A DNA stretch of 64,000 nt, taken from assembly GCA_030159235.1 (NCBI GenBank), contig BSBG01000001.1, positions 479,461 through 543,460 of the forward strand, read 5' to 3'. Position numbers and translations under genes: made by a program. The stretch comes from Bacillus safensis. Lineage in GTDB: Bacteria > Bacillota > Bacilli > Bacillales > Bacillaceae. The notes under the pieces are model-generated. The model was not told where the DNA came from. It did no database searches and saw only the letters and a list, made by a program, of their open reading frames with translations. Shown piece after piece: positions 31,424 to 42,267 of this stretch. Each line of letters opens with the position of its first letter. The stretch's first letter is position 1.

Positions 31424-32836
31424 TCATCTCTGAAAGTCCACACCAGTTTTTGTTTTGAGCAGAGAAAGCAGAACATCGGTAGATCGCGCATGCGGATAAT
31501 GTTGTTTAATGAACTGAGCTCCTTGCTGTTTTGCCAGCTTCATCTCTTGTTCATCCGACAAAATACGAATGCCTTTCTCAGCTAGTTCAACAGGGTTTTC
31601 CATATGATAGCTGCCAAGCGACTCGTAATATGGGTATCTTCTGCCTTCTGTCATTTTCCCGATCAGCACACTCTTTTCAAAAAGCATGGCTTCAAGACCA
31701 ACTGTTGATGTGAGCGTAATAACAATATCCACATATGGCAGGAGGTCATACAAGTCAATTTCTTTTTTAATCAACTTCACATGATTTCCCGCTTTTTCAA
31801 TGGACACATACTCATTTAATCGATTTCGAGCTATTTCCCACGGATGCGGTTTCATGATTAACTGAATGTCTTTCCGCTTTGCAATCGTTTTAAGAACATC
31901 GCCATAGAAGGCTTCAGAAAACGGCTGCGTTGCCACAAGCACAGTCTTTTGGGCCGGATTGAAGTTCAATTTACGAAAGATGAGTTCCTGTTGAAGCGGT
32001 GTTCGCTCCTTCACCAAATCAAACCTCGGATGACCTGTGATCTCTACCTGTTCCGGCTGACAGCCTTTGTCTACATACCAATCCTTTTCATACTTTCCAA
32101 ACACCCCATGGCAGGTCGTGAAAATCGGCAAAAAGGCTTCGTCTCCCATAAGTGCGCCGTGCTGAAGACAGATACTCGTAAGCTGGCGTTTCACTGTTTG
32201 TAAAGCGAGTACGCGGCTGTACACATCCTCCGTTGTTCCAACAATGACAGCTGCAATCGGCTGCATCTGAAATAGCCATTCTGTCTGGTCAATCACATCA
32301 ATAAATTGCACAATGTCCTTGCGGAGTTTTTCTCTAAAAAAGACATTGCCAAAGACAGGGTGCTTTGCGTAAGGTTTAAGGAGAGCATTTGCTTTTTCAA
32401 TATATTCAGCATGGGCTTCTTTATTAACCTCTCCGGCTAATTCCGGCTTGCTGATAACAGGTAATCCGAAATAATCCGCCTTCTTCCAACGAGCGAGCAC
32501 CACCGTTTGGTCCGGATGGAACCGCATATAATTTTGTTCAGTAAAACGCAGATGTTCAAAGTGAAGCAATACCTTTCCATTCGCTGGACGATAAGTAATA
32601 CACTTCATCTGCTGCTTATGTTGATCAAAAAATGGCTGAATCTCTTTTGGCGTTGGACAAGCTGTTGTCAGTTCTTGACCGAACGCTTCATCTTCCATCC
32701 GTTCTCTCACTTCAGGACTGATATATTGATAAAAATTACTGATCAACCCAAGCGGAATCTGCTTGTAGGACAAATCCTTCATCAGATTCACATACTCAAA
32801 GTACACCTGCCAATAATGATGAATATAGTGCGACAC
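31424..32836 (-). CDS. spsB: SpsB, CDP-glycerol glycerophosphotransferase-like protein
   Basis: Start at GTG 32836, six bases after GGGGGTGA. The 470-residue protein has a GT-B-like C-terminal half with QHGALMGDEAFLPIF, VEITGHPRFDL, KTVLVATQPFSEAF, IMKPHPWEIARN and VITLTSTVGLEAMLFEKSVL, as in teichoic-acid-type glycerophosphotransferases and capsule-type glycosyltransferases. It probably adds a residue to the spore glycan. Six bases separate it from spsA. Confidence 0.9.
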   Translation of the reverse strand: MSHYIHHYWQVYFEYVNLMKDLSYKQIPLGLISNFYQYISPEVRERMEDEAFGQELTTACPTPKEIQPFFDQHKQQMKCITYRPANGKVLLHFEHLRFTEQNYMRFHPDQTVVLARWKKADYFGLPVISKPELAGEVNKEAHAEYIEKANALLKPYAKHPVFGNVFFREKLRKDIVQFIDVIDQTEWLFQMQPIAAVIVGTTEDVYSRVLALQTVKRQLTSICLQHGALMGDEAFLPIFTTCHGVFGKYEKDWYVDKGCQPEQVEITGHPRFDLVKERTPLQQELIFRKLNFNPAQKTVLVATQPFSEAFYGDVLKTIAKRKDIQLIMKPHPWEIARNRLNEYVSIEKAGNHVKLIKKEIDLYDLLPYVDIVITLTSTVGLEAMLFEKSVLIGKMTEGRRYPYYESLGSYHMENPVELAEKGIRILSDEQEMKLAKQQGAQFIKQHYPHARSTDVLLSLLKTKTGVDFQR

Positions 32837-32842
32837 TTCAGG

Positions 32843-33691
<849 letters not shown>

Positions 33692-33788
33692 TTATAAAAT
33701 TGTATTTTTTTATTGATCTATCTTTGAAAAACGTGATTTTTTTGGTAATATAAGTAATCATTTGTATGTATTAAAGGAGTAAAGAACA

Positions 33789-34463
33789 TTGGAAGCTATG
33801 AAGAATGATCACTCCCAAGAAGTTGAAGCAACTAGTTTTTTTCGATTTTTTAAAATTTTCGTCGCAACAAAAACGATTATTCGCTCATACCGGCATTCCA
33901 ATATTCCAATTTGGCTGATGATGCTCCTTGCAAGTATCGCTGGGACGAGCTGGATCTACGAAGGGTATTTTAGCGAGTATATGGGCAATCATATTCCATT
34001 CCCTTTTATTCTGTTACAAGGAGCGGGATATGGGATTTTGGCAGGTAATATGATTCTATTTTTCGGTGTACTCATTCTCAAGTGGTTAGGGCGGCTCTTT
34101 TTCGGCTGCCAAACGGCGTATCGGGATGTACTCAAGGCCTGCACTTTGACGGTCTTTTTCCCTTCTGCTTTATTTGCACTCACTTGGATTTCTACTGTGG
34201 GAATGCTCGGTCCGTATACATTTGTCAAAATCTCACCATATTTAGATCAGCATTTTGAAGTATGGTATTATCTCGATCTTTTGACACTTACGGATGCATA
34301 TGCAAAGACGTGGATATTCGGAATGGCTGTATTAGGTATTGTCGCTGTGATGAAGCTAAGATTATGGCAAGCCTTTATCATTGTGATCACACCGCTCGCC
34401 GCTTTTTTTCTCATCATGACCCTCTTGTTTGATGTCCAGCGCGCCGTCAACTGGATCATGTAA
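33789..34463 (+). CDS. Yip1-like membrane protein
   Basis: A 224-residue protein starting at TTG 33789, nine bases after AAAGGAG. It has a short cytoplasmic head and five membrane segments (from about 45 to 215), with internal GYGILAGNMILFFGVLILKW as in the bacterial Yip1 domain. It is divergent from the sps operon and lies upstream of gerQ. The function of bacterial Yip1 proteins is poorly known. It has its own terminator. Confidence 0.65.
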   Translation: MEAMKNDHSQEVEATSFFRFFKIFVATKTIIRSYRHSNIPIWLMMLLASIAGTSWIYEGYFSEYMGNHIPFPFILLQGAGYGILAGNMILFFGVLILKWLGRLFFGCQTAYRDVLKACTLTVFFPSALFALTWISTVGMLGPYTFVKISPYLDQHFEVWYYLDLLTLTDAYAKTWIFGMAVLGIVAVMKLRLWQAFIIVITPLAAFFLIMTLLFDVQRAVNWIM

Positions 34464-34510
34464 AAAGGACGAGCACTGGGGCGAATGCGAGGGTTTGTCT
34501 ACATGCTTTA

Positions 34511-34537
34511 GGAACTGTAGAGCAGTTCCTTTTTTTC
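34511..34537 (+). terminator. Terminator of the Yip1-like gene
   Basis: GGAACT pairs with AGTTCC around GTAGAGC, followed by TTTTTTT. Confidence 0.75.
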
Positions 34538-34658
34538 GTTCAATGTACATATTCCCCTCTCCTGTCTCATAGTGTGAAAGAGAGAAAGAATGCTATGGAA
34601 ACAACAGGCGCATCATCGCCTTCTGTTTATAACACCATGAGGAAAGAGGAGGAACGTT

Positions 34659-35189
34659 ATGAAATTGAAAAATCAATTTGGGCAAGGTTCGGGTTTCGAA
34701 GGTCAAGATTTTCGCCAGCAACAATATGGAGCAAATCCGTATCCTGCGCAGCAGATGGGTTATTCAGTCCCTCCCCAAACGCAGGGTCAAATGCAGCAGG
34801 GGTTTTCGCCAATGCCGTCTACTAGTCCTTCACAAGGAGGCCAAGGAACGCAGAGCGGCGGGCAGCCGTATCAAATTCCTTCTGGACCGATTTATCAGCA
34901 GAATGTCACCGGGCAGCTGCCTCTTGAGCAGTCCTATATTGAAAATATTTTACGATTAAACCGCGGCAAGGTAGCCACGATTTATATGACGTTTGAGGCG
35001 AGTAAGGAATGGAATTCGAAGATTTTTAGAGGCGTCATTGAAGCGGCAGGACGTGACCACATTATCATTAGCGATAACAAAACAGGAACACGATACTTAC
35101 TATTAACGATCTACCTTGATTACATTACATTTGATGGGGAAATTCAGTACGACTACCCATATTCGATGTCAACATATTCTCCGAGATAA
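34659..35189 (+). CDS. gerQ: Spore coat protein GerQ (YwdL)
   Basis: A 176-residue protein. Residues 1-90 are rich in Gln, Gly, Pro and Ser (DFRQQQYGANPYPAQQMGY), and residues 95-165 form a conserved domain (LPLEQSYIENILRLNRGKVA, then YLLLTIYLDYITFDGEIQYD). GerQ is a mother-cell protein of the inner spore coat, cross-linked by the transglutaminase Tgl and needed to localise the germination hydrolase CwlJ. ATG 34659 follows GAGGAGG. Its place next to the sps operon matches B. subtilis. Confidence 0.93.
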   Translation: MKLKNQFGQGSGFEGQDFRQQQYGANPYPAQQMGYSVPPQTQGQMQQGFSPMPSTSPSQGGQGTQSGGQPYQIPSGPIYQQNVTGQLPLEQSYIENILRLNRGKVATIYMTFEASKEWNSKIFRGVIEAAGRDHIIISDNKTGTRYLLLTIYLDYITFDGEIQYDYPYSMSTYSPR

Positions 35190-35202
35190 CGTCATACATG
35201 GC

Positions 35203-35234
35203 AAAAGCAAGGCACAGACGCCCTTGCTTTTTTT
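35203..35234 (+). terminator. Terminator of gerQ
   Basis: AAAGCAAGG pairs with CCTTGCTTT around CACAGACGC and is followed by a T run. Confidence 0.85.
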
Positions 35235-35254
35235 CTTTTGACTAGGTTTTTGTC

Positions 35255-35282
35255 ACACCTCCAGGGCGCTGATCATAAGATG
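35255..35282 (+). promoter_or_regulatory. Candidate sigma-K promoter of the cupin gene
   Basis: An AC dinucleotide (35255-35256) lies 17 bases before CATAAGATG (35274-35282), which matches CATANNNT of sigma-K promoters except for the final base. The start would be near 35289, about 30 bases before the ATG. Confidence 0.45.
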
Positions 35283-35319
35283 CCTAGTAGTTTTTATCAA
35301 AAGCCTAGAGGTGACATCA

Positions 35320-35937
35320 ATGACTGTTGAGCTGGATTACACATCACCAAATATCAAATTTTCATACGATCTGAATCAAAGCCCCCTCGTGAAATACGAT
35401 CAGCATAACCTGATTAATGTGTTAGGGAAAAAACAATTAAACTCGTTGGATCAAGTATCCTTGCTGGATATATATTTGAGTAAAAGCAAAGTCGTAGAGC
35501 CCCATTACCATCAAAATGCCGCAGAGCTTGTTTATTGTATAGCCGGTTCTGCTGCCGTATCGATGCTAAATCCATTTACAAAAAAACTGCACACCTACAC
35601 CATCACACCTGGACAGGTGGCAAACGTGCCTCAAGGCTGGTGGCATTATGAAGTCGCTCTTCAGGACAGAACTCATTTGTTAGCCATTTTTAACGCATCA
35701 ACACCTGAAGTGATTCTAGGCTCAGACCTTCTCACCCTTACGCCTTCTCACATCATGGCACATACTTATTGCATGAACGAAACACAGTGGAAGCAGGCGA
35801 CAAAGCCTGTGAAACCAAGTGTATTTATCGGACCATTTTGCCACAGGGAGGAAGAGGCCCAAACGCATCCTGTCCCTCCTTCTCACTACGTTCCTTATTA
35901 TCAAGCGCCGCCCAACTATACCCCTTACTGGAGTTAA
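35320..35937 (+). CDS. Cupin-domain protein, possibly spore associated
   Basis: Start at ATG 35320 behind GAGGTGA; the GTG at 35311 is inside the ribosome site. The 205-residue protein has one cupin barrel with EPHYHQNAAELVYCIAGSA (His, His, Glu metal ligands) and TPGQVANVPQGWWHYEVAL (fourth His), like oxalate-decarboxylase-type cupins. The tail is rich in Pro and Tyr (PPSHYVPYYQAPPNYTPYWS), a composition seen in Bacillus spore coat proteins. With a sigma-K-like promoter and gerQ next door, a coat role is plausible. Confidence 0.7.
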   Translation: MTVELDYTSPNIKFSYDLNQSPLVKYDQHNLINVLGKKQLNSLDQVSLLDIYLSKSKVVEPHYHQNAAELVYCIAGSAAVSMLNPFTKKLHTYTITPGQVANVPQGWWHYEVALQDRTHLLAIFNASTPEVILGSDLLTLTPSHIMAHTYCMNETQWKQATKPVKPSVFIGPFCHREEEAQTHPVPPSHYVPYYQAPPNYTPYWS

Positions 35938-35938
35938 G

Positions 35939-35978
35939 AAAAAAACCGATGCTCCCCTATGAGAGCATCGGTTTTTTG
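35939..35978. terminator. Bidirectional terminator between the cupin gene and ywdK
   Basis: AAAAAACCGATGCTC pairs perfectly with GAGCATCGGTTTTTT; it serves both converging genes. Confidence 0.92.
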
Positions 35979-35980
35979 AC

Positions 35981-36352
35981 TTATAGATTTTTTGCTGCTG
36001 CAATGACCAGCATGATCCAAGAAGCGATAAACGCCACTCCGCCAATAGGCGTGATGGCACCTAGAATCTTCACCTGCGTCAATGCCAGCACATAAAGGCT
36101 TCCTGAGAAGAAAAGGATGCCTGCAAGCATCACCCAGCCAGCGGTAGGAACCAAGGAGACACCTGACAGCTTATCTGCAAGAAAAGCGACAATAAATAAG
36201 CCAATGGCATGGAACATCTGATATTGAACACCTTTATTCCATATTTCTATATATCTTTCAGGGATTTTCCCTTCCAGACCGTGCGCACCGAAGGCTCCAA
36301 GTCCAACAGCAAGCATGGCGTTAATGGCACCTAAAATGAAAAATAGTTTCAT
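35981..36352 (-). CDS. ywdK: YwdK, DUF423 membrane protein
   Basis: A 123-residue protein with four membrane segments and the DUF423 opening [21 protein letters not shown], followed by [16 protein letters not shown]. It is a conserved small membrane protein of unknown role. It lies downstream of ywdJ on the same strand, as in B. subtilis. Confidence 0.88.
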   Translation of the reverse strand: MKLFFILGAINAMLAVGLGAFGAHGLEGKIPERYIEIWNKGVQYQMFHAIGLFIVAFLADKLSGVSLVPTAGWVMLAGILFFSGSLYVLALTQVKILGAITPIGGVAFIASWIMLVIAAAKNL

Positions 36353-36422
36353 TCGTCATTCTCCTTATCTCATCAATTATGTTTATCATAGCGCGGGTAA
36401 CAGAAGACATTCAACTTTCCCT

Positions 36423-37739
36423 TTACGTTGACACGAGATTGTCGGATTTCTTCTTCTTTCGTAACAGGACTTGATCGACCACAATCGCAATAAGCGTGCC
36501 TAGCACAAGCCCATTGCTTAATAATGAAATGAGCACAGGATGCATGCCTTTCAAGGCTTCCTGCGGCACAAACATCGCCCCCACGCCTGCTAAAACGGCA
36601 ATTCCAAGGACAAAGCGAATCCGGGGAATTTCTTCTTTCTCATACTGATCAAACTCCGACATCGCAATCCCAATCATAGATGAGAACACCACAAAGTTCA
36701 CAGCAAGCCCCACAGGTGACGGCAATGCAGAGAAAAAGCTCATGAGTAACGGGAATAAACTAATGAGAACAATAAGCAGACTTCCGATGAAAAAGGGCTT
36801 TCTCGATGGAATTTTGGTTGTCTGTATAAATCCAGCTGCCCCCGAAATAGGTACAGGCGCAATCGCACCGATCAGCCCGCTCAGTAAATGACCAAATGCT
36901 GCGACAAAACCAGCAGGACGTGCTCTCTGCCGCTCACGCAGTTCACCAAATGCCTTCACTGAGCTTTCCACAATTCGAATACTTGCCAGCATGTTCACTA
37001 TGAGTAAAATCGTTATAAAAAAGGACGTGACAAGTAATCCACTGTCAAAGACCGGCATGCCGAATGGAAAGAGCTTAGGAAACTCAATGATCTGATCTGG
37101 AATTCGAACCGGCTTTGCCAATCCGAGTAAAGCGAATAACAGCCATCCGCCTGCAAGTGCGAATAATACAGAAAATTGTCTTAAATAATGCCACTTTGAG
37201 CGGCTAATCATGAAGGTGAGGACAATGATCAAGATCGATAAGCAAAAGACAAACCCGTCCACCTGATTTCCCCGATAGCCGATGCCCATCAGCCCTTTCA
37301 TGATCGGCTGACTTAACTGCACAACAAGCAGCAGCAAGTATATGCCTGTGACGACTGGCGTAAATAAAGACGCGAGCCAATTAATGATTTTAAATAGACT
37401 AAAAATAAAAAAGAAAACGGCACTAATAATTAAAGCCCCTTGTAATGCTTGCAGGGTTTCAGGATACGTCGCAAAGATTGTTCCTGTCATGCCGGCATAA
37501 AGGGTATACACACCCCACCAAAGCCCTGCTGGACTTTCATTAATTGGCAGCATATGGCCGCATAAACACTGTACCATTGCCACAAGTCCAAGTGAAAAGA
37601 ATGTACTTTGAATCAGCTCCGCCGATTGTACTTGATTCAATTCAAATGCTTGTGCAATTGCAATGGGTACGGCAATTGAAGCTGCGATAAAAAATGCCAT
37701 CCACTGAATGGCGCCCAAAAATAGTTTCAAACCGATCAC
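36423..37739 (-). CDS. ywdJ: YwdJ, NCS2-type nucleobase permease-like protein
   Basis: A 438-residue membrane protein with about 12 segments. It shows NCS2 family features such as FGHLLSGLIGAIAPVPISGAA in the middle and TGIYLLLLVVQLSQP, resembling uracil/xanthine permeases but diverged in the QNxG region. Location between ywdK and ywdI matches B. subtilis YwdJ. The substrate is not established. The gap to ywdI is 24 bases, so they are probably co-transcribed. Confidence 0.85.
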   Translation of the reverse strand: MIGLKLFLGAIQWMAFFIAASIAVPIAIAQAFELNQVQSAELIQSTFFSLGLVAMVQCLCGHMLPINESPAGLWWGVYTLYAGMTGTIFATYPETLQALQGALIISAVFFFIFSLFKIINWLASLFTPVVTGIYLLLLVVQLSQPIMKGLMGIGYRGNQVDGFVFCLSILIIVLTFMISRSKWHYLRQFSVLFALAGGWLLFALLGLAKPVRIPDQIIEFPKLFPFGMPVFDSGLLVTSFFITILLIVNMLASIRIVESSVKAFGELRERQRARPAGFVAAFGHLLSGLIGAIAPVPISGAAGFIQTTKIPSRKPFFIGSLLIVLISLFPLLMSFFSALPSPVGLAVNFVVFSSMIGIAMSEFDQYEKEEIPRIRFVLGIAVLAGVGAMFVPQEALKGMHPVLISLLSNGLVLGTLIAIVVDQVLLRKKKKSDNLVST

Positions 37740-37763
37740 CTTCCCTTTGTCGTGACAAGACCA

Positions 37764-38096
37764 TTAAAAATCAAAAATAGAGTCACCGTTCCCGTCCTTC
37801 TCTTTTTGCCCCTCATCATGTTGCTGAAATTTCTTCGCACCGCTTGTACCCATTAGTTTCTCAAGCATGGCTTGATCTGTAGACACAGATGGCGCTGACG
37901 GTGTATGTATCGATGGAGGTGGTGAGATAACCGGCGACTGCGGCATTTGCGACTGTGATGGTGCGTCAAGAATGACATCACATAGTGAAGAAATCGCCGC
38001 CACTTGACGTTTCACCTCTTCATCATTTCCACTTTGTTTTGCTTTTTGAACCGCTTCCTCCATTTTTTGAAGCAGGCTTGATATATGAATATTCAA
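37764..38096 (-). CDS. ywdI: YwdI family protein (DUF5327)
   Basis: Start at TTG 38096, seven bases after GGAGGG (the TTG at 38111 lies before that site). The 110-residue protein is helical at the N-terminus (MNIHISSLLQKMEEAVQKA, VKRQVAAISSLCDVILD), has a Pro/Ser linker and ends in an acidic GNGDSIFDF tail. Conserved in Bacillus, function unknown. Confidence 0.8.
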   Translation of the reverse strand: MNIHISSLLQKMEEAVQKAKQSGNDEEVKRQVAAISSLCDVILDAPSQSQMPQSPVISPPPSIHTPSAPSVSTDQAMLEKLMGTSGAKKFQQHDEGQKEKDGNGDSIFDF

Positions 38097-38264
38097 GGGT
38101 AGACCCTCCAATCTAAAAATTCGTTTCCAACATTATTTTACCAAATGAACAAACCAAATGGGTTCATTTTTTCAAAGCAGTGCGCTCACGTCTCTCTTAT
38201 TTGACCCGTCATCATCATTCACACATAATAAAAGGAACAAAACCGTCTATGAAAGGATTGAATA

Positions 38265-39623
38265 ATGGACAAGCTCACTGCTCTTTTTCAGCAACAAAAA
38301 AGCTTTCAGAAACCGGCGGTGCAAGAACGCATCCGCATCCTTCAAGACTTAAAAGCAAACATCAAACAGCATGAAAAGGATATTTTACAGGCCTTAGCCC
38401 ATGATTTACATAAATCCGAACAGGAAGCCTATACAACAGAGATCGGGATGGTGTATGAAGAAATCAATCATACCATCAAGCACCTTCACAAATGGGCAAA
38501 GCCAACACGCGTGAAAACACCTCTGACTCATATCGGATCGAAAAGCATGATCATCAAGGAACCTTATGGATGTGTACTCATCATTGCCCCTTGGAACTAT
38601 CCTTTCCAATTGGCTCTTTCTCCATTAGTCGGCGCGATTTCATCGGGAAATACCGTGATTTTAAAACCGTCTGAGCTGACACCGGCAGTTGCACAAGTGA
38701 TCAGCACTATTGTAGAACGTGTATTCCAAGAAGACCATGCGGCTGTCGTCGAAGGCGGCGTCGATGTCAGTACAGAGCTGCTAAAGCTACCCTTTGATTA
38801 TATCTTCTTTACTGGAAGTGTGGCAGTCGGCAAAGTTGTAATGGAAGCTGCCGCAAAGCATTTGACCCCTGTCACACTTGAGCTTGGTGGAAAAAGTCCT
38901 TGCATCGTCATGCCGGATGCCGACATTAAGCTAGCAGCGAAGCGAATCACCTTTGGAAAATTCACCAATGCAGGGCAAACCTGCATTGCGCCAGACTATT
39001 TGCTCGTTCATGAATCCATCAAAGAGGAACTTTTGAGAGAAATGACGACCTGTATCCGTGACTTTTATGGTGAACAGCCCGAAACGCATCCGCACTTTGG
39101 GAAAAATGTCAGCCAGCGTCATTTTGACAGACTCACACAATTCCTCTCAAATGGAACGATCGTCACGGGCGGACAGCGCAATGAGCAGGAGCTCAAAATC
39201 GCACCGACCATTTTAGACCACATCACATGGGAAGATCCCGTCATGCAGGAGGAAATTTTCGGACCGATCCTGCCTGTCATGACCTTTGATTCTCTGCATG
39301 AGGCCGCACATATGATCAAAGCAAGACCAAAGCCGCTTGCGCTTTACTTATTTACAACAAATAAAGAAACCGAAGCCTATATTATAAACAACCTCTCATT
39401 TGGCGGAGGGTGTATGAATGACACGCTTATGCATGTCGCTACTCCTTATCTACCATTCGGAGGCGTCGGTGAAAGCGGCATGGGACGCTATCATGGGAAG
39501 GAAAGCTTCTTTACGTTTACCCATGAAAAAAGCGTCTTGCGCCAAACCAACCGCTTCGATTTTTCCTTCCGTTATCCAAATGCAAAAAACGGACTCGACT
39601 TGATTCGTAAATTTTTAAAATAA
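38265..39623 (+). CDS. ywdH: Aldehyde dehydrogenase YwdH
   Basis: A 452-residue enzyme of the class 3 aldehyde dehydrogenase type. It shows [39 protein letters not shown], the catalytic [10 protein letters not shown] (Glu) and [17 protein letters not shown] (nucleophile Cys), and ends LDLIRKFLK, a possible weak membrane-binding tail. It oxidises aldehydes with NAD(P). The substrate is unknown; long-chain or aromatic aldehydes are usual. Convergent with ung. Confidence 0.92.
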   Translation: MDKLTALFQQQKSFQKPAVQERIRILQDLKANIKQHEKDILQALAHDLHKSEQEAYTTEIGMVYEEINHTIKHLHKWAKPTRVKTPLTHIGSKSMIIKEPYGCVLIIAPWNYPFQLALSPLVGAISSGNTVILKPSELTPAVAQVISTIVERVFQEDHAAVVEGGVDVSTELLKLPFDYIFFTGSVAVGKVVMEAAAKHLTPVTLELGGKSPCIVMPDADIKLAAKRITFGKFTNAGQTCIAPDYLLVHESIKEELLREMTTCIRDFYGEQPETHPHFGKNVSQRHFDRLTQFLSNGTIVTGGQRNEQELKIAPTILDHITWEDPVMQEEIFGPILPVMTFDSLHEAAHMIKARPKPLALYLFTTNKETEAYIINNLSFGGGCMNDTLMHVATPYLPFGGVGESGMGRYHGKESFFTFTHEKSVLRQTNRFDFSFRYPNAKNGLDLIRKFLK

Positions 39624-39625
39624 AC

Positions 39626-39656
39626 AGGACGAAGGGGCTCTCCCCTCGTCCTATTT
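39626..39656. terminator. Terminator between ywdH and ung
   Basis: AGGACGA pairs with TCGTCCT, with an AGGGG/TCCCC inner part, and is followed by ATTTT on the plus strand, between the converging stops. Confidence 0.7.
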
Positions 39657-40337
39657 TCATTCGATATCCTTGATACACCAGTTGATTTCTTCCATTCCTA
39701 ATTGCTCTAAATATGCGTTTACCTTTGAAAACGGCCGACTGCCAAAAAAGCCGTTTCTTGCAGAAAAAGGACTCGGATGAGGTGACTCAATGATGTAATG
39801 CTTGTTTTGATCAATGCGTTCTTTCTTATTTTGAGCATGTCTTCCCCATAATACAAAAACGACGGGCTGATCACGCTCATTCAGCACATCAATCACGCGG
39901 TCTGTCACACGTTCCCAGCCCTTGCCTTTATGCGAATTCGCCTCGCCCTTTCTCACAGTCAGCACAGTGTTTAAGAGCAGTACACCCTGCTCTGCCCAGC
40001 TAACAAGTGAGCCATGGTTTGGAACTGGACAACCAAGATCATCCGTGAGCTCCTGAAAAATATTTCTCAAAGATGGCGGATGTTTCACGCCAGGCTGAAC
40101 AGAAAAGCTTAATCCATGTGCCTGTCCTGGGCCATGATAAGGGTCTTGTCCCAAAATCACCACTTTGACCTTTTCATATGACGTCAAATGCAGAGCACGA
40201 TACACGTCATCTGGTTTAGGAAAAATAGTCTGTGTGCGATATTCTTCCTTCATCCATTCACGTAATTCTTGATAATACGGCTGTTCAAATTCACTTTTCA
40301 TCACAGCCCACCAGCTATCATTTAAAAATGGCTTCAT
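39657..40337 (-). CDS. ung: Uracil-DNA glycosylase
   Basis: Family 1 Ung removes uracil from DNA for base-excision repair. Start at ATG 40337, nine bases after AAGGAGG, giving 226 residues; the upstream open frame lies within ywdF. Signatures are [20 protein letters not shown] (catalytic Asp) and [20 protein letters not shown] (active-site His and Leu-loop region). Its ATG overlaps the ywdF stop (ATGA), so translation is coupled. Confidence 0.96.
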   Translation of the reverse strand: MKPFLNDSWWAVMKSEFEQPYYQELREWMKEEYRTQTIFPKPDDVYRALHLTSYEKVKVVILGQDPYHGPGQAHGLSFSVQPGVKHPPSLRNIFQELTDDLGCPVPNHGSLVSWAEQGVLLLNTVLTVRKGEANSHKGKGWERVTDRVIDVLNERDQPVVFVLWGRHAQNKKERIDQNKHYIIESPHPSPFSARNGFFGSRPFSKVNAYLEQLGMEEINWCIKDIE

Positions 40338-41161
40338 TGTGGTTGTCCTCCTTCTATTTGCTGTGCCAGTCTGGAGATCATTGGTTTTCCGTTCCATACA
40401 ATCTCACTCTCTGATTCTCGTTTTTTCATCGCTGGTTCTTCTAATAATATAGCAAAGTTAGCTGTCGGCAGATCGCCCAGTTCATGCTTTTCACTTAGAT
40501 CATCTAAATAGTTCTTCCTTGTTTCACCAAGATCACTAGACTGATTTCCACCGCCATCAAAGAACGCATAGATCACGCTGGCAGCTGGCACCCGTTTGAC
40601 TCGGGCATGCTGTGAAACACGTAAAAAGAAGTCCCAGTCCCAATAATGATGCATCGCTGGATCAAAGCAGCCAATTTCATCGTGTAAACAGCGTTTGTAC
40701 ATACTGCCGGAAGGAACATATGTAGAAAAGACACGCATATCTTCAATAGCCGCTGTATAAGCAAACAAACGTCTCGACACCGGAAAACGGGTCGCGCCTT
40801 TTTCTTCAAATGATACAATCTCTGCATCAGAAAAAACAAAATCGGCGTCCTCCAGCGCCTTGCTCATGCGTTCGATATGACAAGGTGTAAAGTAATCATC
40901 GTCATCACTCAGCATAATGATGTCGCCTGTCAGCTCCCGCAGTCCCACATTCCTGGCATTCACATGCTGGACATTCTCATCTAAATGAATCAAGCGGATC
41001 GGAAGCTCAGAATAGAGCTCCTGAATAATGTCAACTCGCTCTCCTGCATCATTGACGACAACAATTTCAAAGGGCTGTACGGTTTGTCTTGTAATCGATT
41101 CAAGCAGCTCACACAGTGCACTGAGCCGGTTATATGTCACAATTAATAAGGAAATCTTCAT
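40334..41161 (-). CDS. ywdF: YwdF, family 2 glycosyltransferase
   Basis: A 275-residue GT-A glycosyltransferase: [53 protein letters not shown] with the metal-binding DDDD. The C-terminal part is variable. The acceptor is unknown; B. subtilis YwdF sits at the same place. It overlaps ung by four bases. Confidence 0.88.
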   Translation of the reverse strand: MKISLLIVTYNRLSALCELLESITRQTVQPFEIVVVNDAGERVDIIQELYSELPIRLIHLDENVQHVNARNVGLRELTGDIIMLSDDDDYFTPCHIERMSKALEDADFVFSDAEIVSFEEKGATRFPVSRRLFAYTAAIEDMRVFSTYVPSGSMYKRCLHDEIGCFDPAMHHYWDWDFFLRVSQHARVKRVPAASVIYAFFDGGGNQSSDLGETRKNYLDDLSEKHELGDLPTANFAILLEEPAMKKRESESEIVWNGKPMISRLAQQIEGGQPQ

Positions 41162-41410
41162 ATGCAGCTTACTCCTTTAATAGATTCGTCTTTTTCCATT
41201 AAAACATAAATTGGCTTTCTTCTCATGATATAAAAGGCGGTTTAATGTAATGGGAAAATAGGAATTTTTGATTTGTAAAAGGGATAGAATGGAGACATTC
41301 CGAAGAGAGGAACGCTTTTTTATGCCGTTTCATTGTGATAAATGGAAAAGCTGATTATAATAAGGGATAGAACAATAACTGTTACACATCACATTGGAGG
41401 TTCAGCAACT

Positions 41411-42220
41411 ATGTCTATGAATAAAGCACTCACCATCGCAGGCTCGGATTCAAGCGGCGGTGCAGGTATCCAAGCAGATTTAAAAACGTTTCAAGAAAAA
41501 AACGTCTACGGGATGACAGCTTTAACCGTTGTCGTTGCAATGGACCCTCATAATCATTGGGATCATCAGGTGTTTCCAATTGATACGGCGACAATTCGTG
41601 CGCAGCTTTCTACCATTGTAGAAGGCATTGGTGTAGATGCGCTGAAAACAGGTATGCTCCCTACAGTCGACGTGATCGAACTTGCAGCTGACACCATCAA
41701 AACATACGACCTAAAAAATGTCGTCATTGATCCTGTCATGGTTTGTAAGGGTGCGAATGAAGTCCTTTACCCAGAGCACGCGGAAGCACTGCGCGAAAAG
41801 CTCACGCCACTTGCAACCGTCATCACGCCTAACCTTTTCGAAGCAGGTCAATTAAGCGGAATCGGCGAAATCAAAACAATCGAACAAATGGAAGAAGCAG
41901 CAAAACGCATTCACGAACTTGGTGCAAAGTATGTGGTCATCACTGGAGGCGGTAAGCTAAGCGAAGATAAAGCCATCGATTTGCTTTATGATGGACAAAC
42001 CTTCGAACGCCTTGAAACAGATAAAATCGACACAGAATACACACATGGCGCAGGCTGCACATTCTCAGCAGCAGTTACAGCTGAACTCGCGAATGGTTCA
42101 GACGTGAAAGAAGCCATTTACGCAGCAAAAGAATTCATCACAGCTGCCATCAAAGGCTCTTTCCAGCTAAACGAATACATCGGACCAACAAAACATTCTG
42201 CTCATCGTTTTGACAAATAG
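41411..42220 (+). CDS. pdxK: Pyridoxine / HMP kinase (PdxK, ThiD-like)
   Basis: A 269-residue ribokinase-like kinase. ATG 41411 follows TTGGAGG; the frame is open to 41342 but that leader is not conserved. Visible parts: LTIAGSDSSGGAGIQADLKT, GMTALTVVVAMDPHN, DPVMVCKGANEVLYPE, YVVITGGGKL and DTEYTHGAGCTFSAAVTAEL (catalytic region). The B. subtilis homologue (YwdB, also called ThiD or PdxK) phosphorylates pyridoxine and related compounds. Followed by a terminator. Confidence 0.93.
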   Translation: MSMNKALTIAGSDSSGGAGIQADLKTFQEKNVYGMTALTVVVAMDPHNHWDHQVFPIDTATIRAQLSTIVEGIGVDALKTGMLPTVDVIELAADTIKTYDLKNVVIDPVMVCKGANEVLYPEHAEALREKLTPLATVITPNLFEAGQLSGIGEIKTIEQMEEAAKRIHELGAKYVVITGGGKLSEDKAIDLLYDGQTFERLETDKIDTEYTHGAGCTFSAAVTAELANGSDVKEAIYAAKEFITAAIKGSFQLNEYIGPTKHSAHRFDK

Positions 42221-42223
42221 AAC

Positions 42224-42264
42224 AGAAAAAACCGATTCGCCTTGTTAGTAGGTGAATCGGTTTT
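42224..42264. terminator. Bidirectional terminator between pdxK and the esterase gene
   Basis: AAAAACCGATTC pairs with GAATCGGTTTTT around a 17-base loop; the stem is flanked by A and T runs. Confidence 0.85.
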
Positions 42265-42267
42265 TGT

